A stretch of 14,138 bases of DNA from Bacteroidales bacterium. GTDB lineage: Bacteria; Bacteroidota; Bacteroidia; Bacteroidales; Muribaculaceae. The stretch is taken from the NCBI GenBank assembly GCA_019415705.1, contig DXYS01000049.1, forward strand, positions 1 to 14,138, given 5' to 3'. The first letter of the stretch is position 1; each line of letters opens with the position of its first letter. Positions 1 to 6,410 of the stretch are shown one piece after another. The position numbers and the translations under genes are program-made. Below the pieces are notes generated by a model. It saw only the letters and a list, made by a program, of their open reading frames with translations, had not been told where the DNA came from and ran no database searches.

Positions 1-108
1 AAGACTGAGTTCTTCAAACAAATCGCTAATTTTGCACTTGCCAGTTGAACCTGCAGTTTGCGCTGTCACGAAACGGCACTCCCATGGCAATTCTAGATTT
101 TCGCCCAT
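1..108 (-). CDS. possible 5' end of an unidentified gene, truncated by window edge
   Basis: A minus-strand frame is open from an ATG (complement of 106-108) to the left edge, 36 codons with no stop. The peptide starts MGENLELPWECRF and continues through a GSTGK stretch to FEELSL. I do not recognise a family. The composition is nearer to the rest of the window than to the AT-rich AIPR gene, and the start lies 133 bp from the AIPR start in divergent orientation, so a divergent gene is plausible. A chance open frame this short is not rare, and no clear -7 element precedes it. The function is unknown. Confidence 0.3.
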   Translation of the reverse strand, partial: MGENLELPWECRFVTAQTAGSTGKCKISDLFEELSL

Positions 109-135
109 CAAAAGATTAAATATCAAAATAAATTA

Positions 136-143
136 TACCTTTG
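136..143 (+). promoter_or_regulatory. candidate -7 promoter element upstream of the AIPR gene
   Basis: TACCTTTG matches the Bacteroidota -7 consensus TAnnTTTG at every fixed position and is identical to the element before hpt. No TTTG or TTG is seen at the usual -33 spacing, which lowers confidence. A start about 7 nt downstream would give a leader of roughly 90 nt. Just inside that leader (about 153-169) is an imperfect dyad, AATGTAT/ATGCATT, overlapping the palindrome TGCATGCA (161-168). It could be an operator, but this is inference. Confidence 0.4.
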
Positions 144-241
144 TATGTATTAATGTATCATGCATGCATTGGTATAATAAACCATCACATATAAATAGTA
201 TTACTTAAACAATCTCTTCTCTCATTTAATTATCGAATATT

Positions 242-2002
242 ATGGAAGATATCGTAAATAAAATCCAATCTGAAATTCAACAGGATTATTACAAAAATAA
301 TTTCGCAAATAATGGACAACGTTTTGTCGCATGGTATCTCCATAACATATTCTTGCTCGATAAAAATGACACGAAAAATGCTATTACAGATGGAGCGAAA
401 GATAAACAGATTGATGCCGTTTATATCGACGAAGACGAACAAAAAATATATATTATTCAAGGAAAATTTTATACTGGCCAATCGGTTGATGCAACTTCAG
501 TACGTGAAATGATTTCTGTGTGGTCTCAGTTTAACAATTTGGCAGAAATGCAAGAAAATGCCAATGGTAAACTGAAAATTAAATTATCTGAAATAGCTAA
601 TGCATTACAAGATGATTCATACTCCATTTGTTTTATGCTCATCACAACATCCATGTTTTCAGATGACGCACAAAAAGATATTACTCAATTTCAGGCAAAA
701 TTATCTGAAGAGGAAAATCCAGAGTTTGACTATGAGTTCGTCGCCGTTGATAAACAAAGTGTAGCTGACAACTATATTAAAGTATTAGAACAAACCAATC
801 CCGTTTTGAATTATACCATGCCGTTAGTTCCGGGGAAGTCTTTATTAACCGAAATTGGTTCAACTAATGTGCTTATCGCAGCCGTTCCCCTTTCTGAATG
901 CATTAAACTACCCGGCATAACTGACGGGACTTTATTTCAAAAGAACGTAAGGCAAAGTTTGGGCTTATCCAATTCCGTTAACAAAAAGATTAAAAGAACA
1001 ATATATGGCGAAAAATGCAGAGAGTTCTTTTTCTTCCATAATGGCATAACAGCCATTTGTAATCGGATGGAGCAATTGCCTGATGGCAACATGGAATTTT
1101 ACGGATTAAATGTTGTAAACGGATGTCAATCACTTAATACTATCTTAAGCTGCAGTGAGAAGGTTAGAAAAGAGCCAGATGCCTATGTTTTATTCCGCTT
1201 CTATGAAATTCCGCAAAGAGACCGCGCTGATTCCATAAGCATTAATACCAATACGCAAAGTGCGGTTAAAGCTCGTGATTTAAAAAGTAATGACAAACGT
1301 GTTCTTCGCATGAAGAAAGCTTACGAACAACGTTACACTAATGGCTATTTCGCGACAAAACGAGGCGATATCGTTCCAGCTGAAAAAGATAAATCTTATG
1401 CTATCGAACTTTCTGCTTTGAGCAAATATCTTACTGCATGGTATATGCAAAGGCCTAATTTATCATATGGTGAAACCAAAATTTTCGATAAATATTTTTC
1501 TATATTGTTTAAAAACGATTATAGCCCGGATGACATATATGCATTAAAATTTTGGATGGATAAAATCATGGATATATGGACCGATGATAACCCCAAAGAT
1601 CTTGACGAAGTATATCTTACGATGAAAGCTTACGCCCCTTATCATTTTCTATATGCTATATCAGCATTATTTAGCAAATTAAGCAATCAAAATGATGTCC
1701 CATCTCCTTCAGAATGTATGGAAAAATCCATTCAATTTAATCTCACTGATGCAGTCATTTCGCTTGTAGCAAATTGCATGAACAGCGCCATACAATCTGA
1801 AAACGCTAAATATCAACAAGAAGGTAAAACATTTATTCCTCAAAATTGGGTAAAAAACAAATCTAGTATTTCTGCCATTCAATCAGCTATTATTACTTAT
1901 ATTTCTTTCCTGCCAACCATGAATGCGGAGATGAATAATAAACTTAAAGACCTTAGACTCGACTCATCAAAATTCTCATATAGAGTTAAGGCCGATGACT
2001 GA
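242..2002 (+). CDS. AIPR-family abortive-infection phage-resistance protein with putative N-terminal nuclease motif
   Basis: This 586-aa protein resembles the AIPR family, named from lactococcal abortive-infection proteins. Family-type motifs visible are LFQKNVRQSLG (231-241), FFFFHNGIT (262-270), VVNGCQSLNT (291-300) and INTNTQSAVKARDL (334-347). The N-terminal region has an Mrr-like layout: DGAKDKQIDAV (50-60) with D54 and D58, then a beta-strand ending in IIQGK (71-75), giving D...QxK as in PD-(D/E)XK nucleases. No signal peptide or membrane segment is seen, so it is probably cytoplasmic. The inferred role is nucleic-acid cleavage that aborts phage infection; activity cannot be seen from sequence. 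The gene is much richer in A+T than the window's housekeeping genes and sits beside an IS, which suggests horizontal acquisition. No methylase, antitoxin or other partner lies next to it. The ATG at 242 is chosen because an in-frame start further upstream is not evident. Confidence 0.88.
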   Translation: MEDIVNKIQSEIQQDYYKNNFANNGQRFVAWYLHNIFLLDKNDTKNAITDGAKDKQIDAVYIDEDEQKIYIIQGKFYTGQSVDATSVREMISVWSQFNNLAEMQENANGKLKIKLSEIANALQDDSYSICFMLITTSMFSDDAQKDITQFQAKLSEEENPEFDYEFVAVDKQSVADNYIKVLEQTNPVLNYTMPLVPGKSLLTEIGSTNVLIAAVPLSECIKLPGITDGTLFQKNVRQSLGLSNSVNKKIKRTIYGEKCREFFFFHNGITAICNRMEQLPDGNMEFYGLNVVNGCQSLNTILSCSEKVRKEPDAYVLFRFYEIPQRDRADSISINTNTQSAVKARDLKSNDKRVLRMKKAYEQRYTNGYFATKRGDIVPAEKDKSYAIELSALSKYLTAWYMQRPNLSYGETKIFDKYFSILFKNDYSPDDIYALKFWMDKIMDIWTDDNPKDLDEVYLTMKAYAPYHFLYAISALFSKLSNQNDVPSPSECMEKSIQFNLTDAVISLVANCMNSAIQSENAKYQQEGKTFIPQNWVKNKSSISAIQSAIITYISFLPTMNAEMNNKLKDLRLDSSKFSYRVKADD

Positions 2003-2069
2003 TTAGTTTGCAAAGTAATTCAGCAAGCACTATGCCGCAACAAATAACGAATCTTTAATCCATATACTC

Positions 2070-2132
2070 TGTCCCCATCTCGGCGTCAGCATGTGGGGAC
2101 ATTAGCTATGGAGTGGAGATTTGTAATCTCCA
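2070..2132. repeat. palindrome-rich non-coding DNA downstream of the AIPR gene, REP-like
   Basis: No convincing gene lies between 2003 and the IS. Two inverted repeats are visible. TGTCCCCA (2070-2077) pairs with TGGGGACA (2094-2101) across a 16-nt loop. TGGAGATT (2114-2121) pairs with AATCTCCA (2125-2132) across the loop TGT. The second has a competing partner: CTATGGAG (2106-2113) can also pair with CTCCATAG (2128-2135), because TGGAG is tandemly duplicated. Neither hairpin is followed by a T-run, so they are not typical rho-independent terminators, though one could mark the end of the AIPR transcript. They resemble bacterial intergenic REP-type repeats, which is an inference. Confidence 0.5.
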
Positions 2133-2162
2133 TAGAGATAATGCATTGTGAATCAACGGTCG

Positions 2163-2171
2163 ATTAAAAAT
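2163..2171. repeat. 9-bp target-site duplication, left copy
   Basis: ATTAAAAAT directly abuts the left IS end and recurs at 3595-3603 against the right end. A 9-bp duplication is within the usual range for IS4-family insertions. It is the centre of the palindrome restored when the IS and one copy are removed. Confidence 0.85.
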
Positions 2172-2189
2172 TTTTACTGTCCGCTAAAC
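2172..2189 (+). repeat. left terminal inverted repeat of the IS
   Basis: TTTTACTGTCCGCTAAAC matches the complement of the right end (TATTACTGTCCGCTAAAC) at 17 of 18 positions. The perfect core is ACTGTCCGCTAAAC (2176-2189). The outer four bases are assigned to the IS because the 9-bp duplication begins immediately outside them. Confidence 0.88.
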
Positions 2190-2209
2190 TTTAGGGTATA
2201 ATAAAAAAC

Positions 2210-2244
2210 TTAGGGCTGATTTCATTTGCAGGAATCAGCCCTAA
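2210..2244 (+). other. perfect 12-bp leader hairpin of the IS, predicted to block read-through expression of the transposase
   Basis: TTAGGGCTGATT (2210-2221) and AATCAGCCCTAA (2233-2244) are perfect inverted repeats around an 11-nt loop. The hairpin abuts the ATG at 2245, making that start unlikely. It lies entirely upstream of the predicted transposase transcription start (about 2263), so it would form only in transcripts entering from outside. Known elements such as IS10 and IS50 use this arrangement to stop impinging transcripts from being translated. Applying that role here is inference. Confidence 0.6.
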
Positions 2245-2256
2245 ATGGTTATTTTG
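2225..2256 (+). promoter_or_regulatory. candidate transposase promoter (-33 TTTG, -7 TTATTTTG)
   Basis: TTTG (2225-2228) lies in the loop of the leader hairpin. It is followed after exactly 20 nt by TTATTTTG (2249-2256), which matches TAnnTTTG in all but one fixed base. The 20-nt spacing equals that of the two best promoters at 11379-11454. A start near 2263 would leave a leader of about 20 nt before the ATG at 2284. A TATAAT at 2197-2202 is an alternative by E. coli rules but is not the Bacteroidota consensus. Confidence 0.45.
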
Positions 2257-2283
2257 GTGTCGCCAAACTATCCAAGAATAACC

Positions 2284-3504
2284 ATGAGTAAAAGTACAAA
2301 TTTCTTCGGACAGCCGATATATGGTCAGTTGATAAAATCGCTTGACCGCGTAAAAATAGTTGAAATGAGCCGTAAACACGGCGGAGAGAAGTATGTCAAG
2401 AGCTTCGACGGCTATACACATCTGCTGACAATGCTGTATGCGGTGATTCAGCGTTTCGACTCGTTACGTGAGATAGAGACATCTATGACAGCCGAAGTGC
2501 GCAAGCTACATCATGTCGGCATTGACACTGTGCCCAAACGCAGCACATTGTCGGATGCGAATGCCAGACGGTCAGAGACGTTCTTCGAGGAGGTATACCG
2601 CGAGCTGTATGCTGCGAATCGAGACATCCTTTCATCGGACAGCCGACGGGGTGGCACGGAAGAATGGATAAAACGGTTGCGCATAATCGATTCAACAACT
2701 GTGACCTTGTTTTCCAATGCCATTTTCAAGGGAGTGGGACGTCATCCGAAATCCGGAAAGAAGAAAGGAGGCTTAAAAGTCCATGCGGTGATATATGCCA
2801 ACGAGGGTGTTCCATGCGACGTGCAGTTCACATCGGCGGCGACCAACGACTCGTTCATGCTCGCGCCAAGCCATTACAAACGCGATGAGATAACGGCGAT
2901 GGACCGCGCCTACATCAGCTACACCAAGTTCGAGGAGCTGACTGACCGCGGAGTAGTCTATGTCACCAAGATGAAGAAAAACCTCAATTATGAGGTGCTT
3001 GTGGACTTTATGCATCAGAATCCGCAGGGACTTATGGAATACCGGGAGCAAGTTGTGGTGTTCCGCAAGGAAGATATCAATCATATTACCCGTATAATCA
3101 CATATGTCGATATCAGGAAAGGCAAGTATCCTAAACTCATCTCGTTGCTTACCAATGATTTTGATATGCCGCCGGAGACAATAGTGTCAATCTACCGCCG
3201 CCGATGGCAGATTGAGTCTCTTTTCAAGCAGATAAAACAGAACTTCCCTCTCAGATACTTCTACGGCGAAAGCGCAAACGCCATCAAGATACAAATATGG
3301 GTGACGCTTATTGCAAATCTGCTGCTTTCCGTGCTGCAAAGCACTCTGAAAAGGCGATGGAGCTTCTCGGGACTCGCAACGATAGTGCGAATCGTGCTGA
3401 TGTATTACCTGAATCTCGAAAAGTTCCTCAATCAGCCCGATGCAGACCTGAATATCATGCTTGCCGAAGCATCAGAATCTCCTCCGCAAAGCACCCGAAT
3501 ATAG
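2284..3504 (+). CDS. IS4-family DDE transposase
   Basis: The gene encodes the transposase of the surrounding IS, which cuts and joins DNA at the element ends. Counted from the ATG at 2245, an N-terminal DNA-binding region (about 19-110, FFGQPIYGQL through STLSDAN) precedes an RNase-H-like catalytic core. Catalytic residues are D149 (RIIDSTTV), D220 (AMDRAY) and E324. The IS4 YREK signature is exact: Y317, R320, E324 and K331 in YRRRWQIESLFKQIK. I place the start at 2284 (MSKSTNFFGQ, 406 aa) rather than 2245. The earlier ATG abuts a stable hairpin, and 2284 lies just after a promoter-like pair. No frameshift or internal stop is present, so the enzyme should be functional. It stops 90 bp before the right end. 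Confidence 0.93.
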   Translation: MSKSTNFFGQPIYGQLIKSLDRVKIVEMSRKHGGEKYVKSFDGYTHLLTMLYAVIQRFDSLREIETSMTAEVRKLHHVGIDTVPKRSTLSDANARRSETFFEEVYRELYAANRDILSSDSRRGGTEEWIKRLRIIDSTTVTLFSNAIFKGVGRHPKSGKKKGGLKVHAVIYANEGVPCDVQFTSAATNDSFMLAPSHYKRDEITAMDRAYISYTKFEELTDRGVVYVTKMKKNLNYEVLVDFMHQNPQGLMEYREQVVVFRKEDINHITRIITYVDIRKGKYPKLISLLTNDFDMPPETIVSIYRRRWQIESLFKQIKQNFPLRYFYGESANAIKIQIWVTLIANLLLSVLQSTLKRRWSFSGLATIVRIVLMYYLNLEKFLNQPDADLNIMLAEASESPPQSTRI

Positions 3505-3530
3505 GACAGGGGCTTGTCAAATACAATATA

Positions 3531-3566
3531 TTAGCCCAACTCCTGATTTTCACGAAGTTGGACTAA
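3531..3566 (+). other. inverted repeat downstream of the transposase gene
   Basis: TTAGCCCAACT (3531-3541) pairs with AGTTGGACTAA (3556-3566) with one mismatch across a 14-nt loop. It starts 26 bp after the transposase stop. There is no strong T-run after it, so termination of the transposase mRNA is only a possibility. It mirrors the hairpin at the left end of the IS. Confidence 0.45.
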
Positions 3567-3576
3567 CATATTTATG

Positions 3577-3594
3577 GTTTAGCGGACAGTAATA
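3577..3594 (-). repeat. right terminal inverted repeat of the IS
   Basis: GTTTAGCGGACAGTAATA is the complement of the left end with a single mismatch, in the outer four bases. The copy of ATTAAAAAT starts on the next base. Confidence 0.88.
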
Positions 3595-3603
3595 ATTAAA
3601 AAT
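3595..3603. repeat. 9-bp target-site duplication, right copy
   Basis: ATTAAAAAT is identical to 2163-2171. Joined to CGACC (3604-3608) and to GGTCG on the left (2158-2162), it rebuilds the 19-bp hairpin sequence GGTCGATTAAAAATCGACC. Confidence 0.85.
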
Positions 3604-3723
3604 CGACCCTCCATGCCTTACACCTCGTGTCACCCAGACGGCTCTGCGCCGCCATGCGGCTCTGACGCACCTAACGGCGCTTGGAGGTTTGCAATTTTGG
3701 CCGCCAATATTAGCGCCTTATAA
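3604..3723. repeat. palindrome-rich non-coding DNA right of the IS, continuation of the interrupted repeat
   Basis: This stretch was contiguous with 2070-2171 before the IS arrived. Visible structure includes GCCGC/GCGGC around CAT (3648-3660), a direct repeat CGGCTCTG (3639-3646 and 3657-3664) and GGCGCT/AGCGCC (3676-3681 and 3712-3717). CTGACGC (3662-3668) is the complement of GCGTCAG (2083-2089) on the far side of the IS. GGAGGTTTGCAA (3683-3694) resembles GGAGATTTGTAA (2115-2126). The pattern suggests one composite REP-like or MITE-like element. A 36-codon frame at 3613-3723 is noted under findings. From 3724 to 3786 I see nothing clear. The amidase terminator follows. Confidence 0.45.
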
Positions 3724-3790
3724 ATGCCGGCGCTCGCATAGCTCGCTTTGGTTTGTCCCTACTGCCCAGTCGGTTGCATAATACCACACA

Positions 3791-3826
3791 AAAAACGCCC
3801 TCCGTGTGTGTGAAGACGGAGGGCGT
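3791..3826 (-). terminator. rho-independent terminator of the amidase operon
   Basis: ACGCCCTCCGT (3795-3805) and ACGGAGGGCGT (3816-3826) form a perfect 11-bp GC-rich stem with a 10-nt loop. Read on the minus strand, the hairpin is followed by a T-run (complement of 3790-3795) and lies 23 nt after the amidase stop codon. This marks the 3' end of the minus-strand operon and insulates it from the IS region. Confidence 0.9.
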
Positions 3827-3849
3827 GAATGGGGGTATGGGAGATATGG

Positions 3850-5337
3850 TTATTTCTTCAGCGAGGCTTTGACCATATTGAGGTAGTCTTCGAGACCCAA
3901 GTAAATCTGGCGCGCCATGCGGGTGCGGAAGTCGGGGTCGGCAAGCAGGGCTTCTTCCTGCAGCGAGCTCATGAACAATCCCTCAACAAGCATGTTGGGG
4001 CAGTCGGTCGGGCCGTTGAGCGAGAAGTTGAAGTTGCCGACGAGACCGAAGAAAGGCACATCAAGCTGCAGGATGCGTCGTGCGATGCAAGCGGCAAAGT
4101 CGCGGTCAAAGGCGTGTTTGTAGAGGGCTGCGGTGCCGGGTGATGCGAGTGCGCCGCCGCCCGAATTGTTGTGGACTGACAGCGAGATGTCTACTCCGGC
4201 CTCGCGCCAGATACGTTTGCGCTCGGTCATCGACGGGCCTGTGTCGCCGTCGCGTGTCAGCACGACTTCGGCTCCGGCCTTGCGAAGCATATCGGCAAGT
4301 TTGAGAATGATTTCAAGGTTGAGGTCTTTTTCCTTGAGGCCCGAGGGCGAGATGGCGCCTGGATATTCACCGCCGTGACCTGCGTCAAGGCCGACTTTCA
4401 GCCCTTTGATTGACAGCGACGCGGGACGATGGCGCACGTTGATGACGAGGTTTGTACCCTCATAGCCGACCGTGAAGCCCCACTGATATTTGTCTTTGAG
4501 ATAAATTTTTACGCGGTATACGTCAGAGGCCGGCTGCTCGAAGTCGACGTGGTCGACCATGCCGAGGTCGAGGGTGCGCTGCGTAATCCAGTTGCTGTTG
4601 TCTGTCGCGCCATAGATGTCGACGGCAATCATTGACGGATCTGACGAAGTGTCGTATGTATAGGCCAATCTGACGGGTAGGCCAACGGTGATGCGGTCGA
4701 CACGGCCGCTGTTTGTGATAGACCAGCTGCCGGTGTTGACAACGGTAGCGACACAGTCGGTCGACTCGGTGTAGGATTTGGGGATATAGGCGAAACGGCC
4801 TGACTCAGAGAGAGCCACACGATATAAAGACCCTTTTTCGCCGTCAGCCTTCAGGCTTATGCCGGAGTCAATGAAACCGATTTTAGAGCCGCCGAGACGG
4901 TCGTCGCCGTTGCCATACTGCAGATATGCGCCGGGCAGTGTCTTGACATAGACTGGGTTGGTATAGCTGACCGTCAACTGTGACGAAGCTGCCTGCTCGG
5001 GCGTGAGTTCTTTTTTGGCCTTGGCCGGTTTGGGCTCGGCACGGAAAACGCTATAGGTTTTCTCGGCCGTCTCGCCGTCTTTCACGGCTTTGACGGTGAT
5101 AGTGTTTGCCCCGGGGGCGAGGTCGACAGATGCGCCGAACGAGCCGGTGAGCGGATAGACTTTTGCATCGCGGCCACAGATGCTTGCCGTGGCGCCGGGT
5201 GTCGTGACACCGACGACAGTGATGGCTGCGGTGGTGACTGTGTCTGCTTTGCCGCTGTAAATCTTAAGCGGCAGTGAGTCTGCGGCTATAGCCGAAACCG
5301 GCAGCATTAGCACGAGACCAGATAATAGTTTTTTCAT
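3850..5337 (-). CDS. secreted N-acetylmuramoyl-L-alanine amidase (amidase_3 family)
   Basis: This is a zinc hydrolase that cleaves the bond between N-acetylmuramic acid and the stem peptide, acting in the periplasm during cell-wall remodelling or septum splitting. Counted from the chosen start, residues 1-19 (MKKLLSGLVLMLPVSAIA) form a signal peptide. Residues about 20-300 are beta-rich domains of unclear type, with a Lys/Pro-rich linker near 100-112. The catalytic domain spans about 311-490: LDAGHGG (318-323, Zn ligand H321), E336 in LKEKDLNLE, SVHNN (387-391, H389) and the catalytic Glu in LVEGLFMS (E452). The upstream in-frame start at 5427 would overlap the glycosyltransferase gene and put 30 cysteine-rich residues before a clean signal peptide, so I prefer 5337. 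It is the last gene of the ligase-GT2-amidase run, 37 nt after GT2, and is followed by a strong terminator. Confidence 0.9.
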   Translation of the reverse strand: MKKLLSGLVLMLPVSAIAADSLPLKIYSGKADTVTTAAITVVGVTTPGATASICGRDAKVYPLTGSFGASVDLAPGANTITVKAVKDGETAEKTYSVFRAEPKPAKAKKELTPEQAASSQLTVSYTNPVYVKTLPGAYLQYGNGDDRLGGSKIGFIDSGISLKADGEKGSLYRVALSESGRFAYIPKSYTESTDCVATVVNTGSWSITNSGRVDRITVGLPVRLAYTYDTSSDPSMIAVDIYGATDNSNWITQRTLDLGMVDHVDFEQPASDVYRVKIYLKDKYQWGFTVGYEGTNLVINVRHRPASLSIKGLKVGLDAGHGGEYPGAISPSGLKEKDLNLEIILKLADMLRKAGAEVVLTRDGDTGPSMTERKRIWREAGVDISLSVHNNSGGGALASPGTAALYKHAFDRDFAACIARRILQLDVPFFGLVGNFNFSLNGPTDCPNMLVEGLFMSSLQEEALLADPDFRTRMARQIYLGLEDYLNMVKASLKK

Positions 5338-5374
5338 AAAAAATTGTGGATATTGTTTGGGTTGGTTAATCATT

Positions 5375-6394
5375 TTATCGGTTAATTCTACGGTTAAAGC
5401 GCACGGCCCGCAAGGGCAGCCGCACAAGATTGATATTGGCAGCGAGAAGCAGCGCTAACAACTTGCGATTCAACGGCAACGGGGCTTTCAGAAGCGTGCC
5501 GAGATTCGCACGATGCTCGACAGTCAGACGTTTTATAAGTCCGCGCGGGTCGTCAAACTCGTCAGAGATGCCGTAATATGCTATGCGACAAAGCAGTGTG
5601 AATGCCGTGCGGGCTTTCTTGACACGTCCGTAGGCGCTGATATGCCCGTAGCTCTCACTTTGCGTCAGCTGATAAAGCTCTTCGGCCGCATCATAAAGGT
5701 CAAGGTCCTTGCGACGCAACTTTGTGTTGATAGTGCTACTGTCATGCTGAAAATAAAAATAGCAAACTTTATCGCTCGTCACAAAACGGCGACAAGCAGC
5801 AAGTGCCCTATATTTATAGTCAACATCCTCAAAGACCTTACCCTCGCGGAACGATATATTTTTCACGATGTCGGCGCGAAAGAGACAATTGCATATACTG
5901 AAATCTCCCGAATGAGTAAAAACATACATGAAATTCTCAAGAATTGCATCTCGACCGTCTGCGATTTTGATATTCTTACCTTCTCGAAGGCTCCTGCCGA
6001 CTTTTCCACGCGACATTATCTCAGCTATCTGCGCGGCGTCTGCATCATACTTCTTTATCAGGCCGTAAAGCGTGGCGTACATATCGGGCGTAACCCAGTC
6101 ATCGCTGTCTACAAAACCTATATATTCACCCTCGGCGATTTTCAGGCCCGCGTTTCTGGCCGAGCTCTGGCCCCCGTTAGGCTTATCAATAACCTTTATA
6201 TTAGGGCATAAGCGCTCATACTCACGGCAAATAACAAGACTGTCGTCAGTCGATCCGTCGTTGACGAGTATTACCTCAATGCATGGATAAGCCTGTGCAA
6301 GAATGCTGTCTACACATCGTCGCAGATAAGCCGCGACATTATAGACCGGCACAATTACCGAAATCAAAGGACACTGCATTGACGTATCACTCAT
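5375..6394 (-). CDS. family 2 glycosyltransferase (GT-A fold)
   Basis: The 339-aa protein transfers a sugar from a nucleotide-sugar donor and belongs to family GT2. The N-terminal GT-A domain (about 9-125) shows ISVIVPVYN (11-19), VNDGSTD (44-50, donor-binding D46), KPNGGQSSARNAGL (71-84) and the metal-binding DSDD (96-99). No obvious transmembrane helices are present. The C-terminal part is basic and could bind membrane. Donor and acceptor cannot be read from sequence. It starts 16 nt after the acyl-CoA ligase stop and ends 37 nt before the amidase, so co-transcription is likely. Together with these neighbours it suggests synthesis of an envelope glycan or glycolipid, which is inference from context. 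Confidence 0.9.
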   Translation of the reverse strand: MSDTSMQCPLISVIVPVYNVAAYLRRCVDSILAQAYPCIEVILVNDGSTDDSLVICREYERLCPNIKVIDKPNGGQSSARNAGLKIAEGEYIGFVDSDDWVTPDMYATLYGLIKKYDADAAQIAEIMSRGKVGRSLREGKNIKIADGRDAILENFMYVFTHSGDFSICNCLFRADIVKNISFREGKVFEDVDYKYRALAACRRFVTSDKVCYFYFQHDSSTINTKLRRKDLDLYDAAEELYQLTQSESYGHISAYGRVKKARTAFTLLCRIAYYGISDEFDDPRGLIKRLTVEHRANLGTLLKAPLPLNRKLLALLLAANINLVRLPLRAVRFNRRINR

Positions 6395-6410
6395 TTGGAC
6401 ACGAAATGAC

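Larger units (their letters stand above)
2172..3594 (+). mobile_element. complete IS4-family insertion sequence, 1,423 bp
   Basis: The element is bounded by 18-bp terminal inverted repeats with 17 identities and flanked by a 9-bp direct duplication. It holds one intact transposase gene in the plus direction with all catalytic residues present, so it is probably recent and may still be active. Hairpins lie inside both ends, at 2210-2244 before the transposase and 3531-3566 after it. It has inserted into a palindromic non-coding repeat and disrupts no recognisable gene. The presence of both terminal repeats and a perfect duplication argues for simple transposition rather than recombination between copies. 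Confidence 0.9.

Noticed and set aside
2197..2202. TATAAT as transposase promoter
   Set aside because: Bacteroidota primary sigma factor uses TAnnTTTG. No matching upstream element was found, and a better pair lies at 2225-2256.
2245..2283. Upstream ATG for the transposase
   Set aside because: It touches a 12-bp hairpin and lies before the predicted transcription start. The ATG at 2284 fits the family's N-terminus better.
2003..3849. CRISPR array or tRNA gene in the non-coding stretches
   Set aside because: The repeats here are palindromes of differing sequence without regular spacing, and no cloverleaf with an anticodon arm could be built.
5338..5427. N-terminal extension of the amidase to 5427
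   Set aside because: It would overlap the glycosyltransferase gene and place a Cys-rich stretch ahead of a normal signal peptide.
5513..6211. 232-codon plus-strand open frame
   Set aside because: It is antisense to the glycosyltransferase, whose GT-A motifs are unambiguous. Codon structure of GC-rich DNA explains the open shadow frame.
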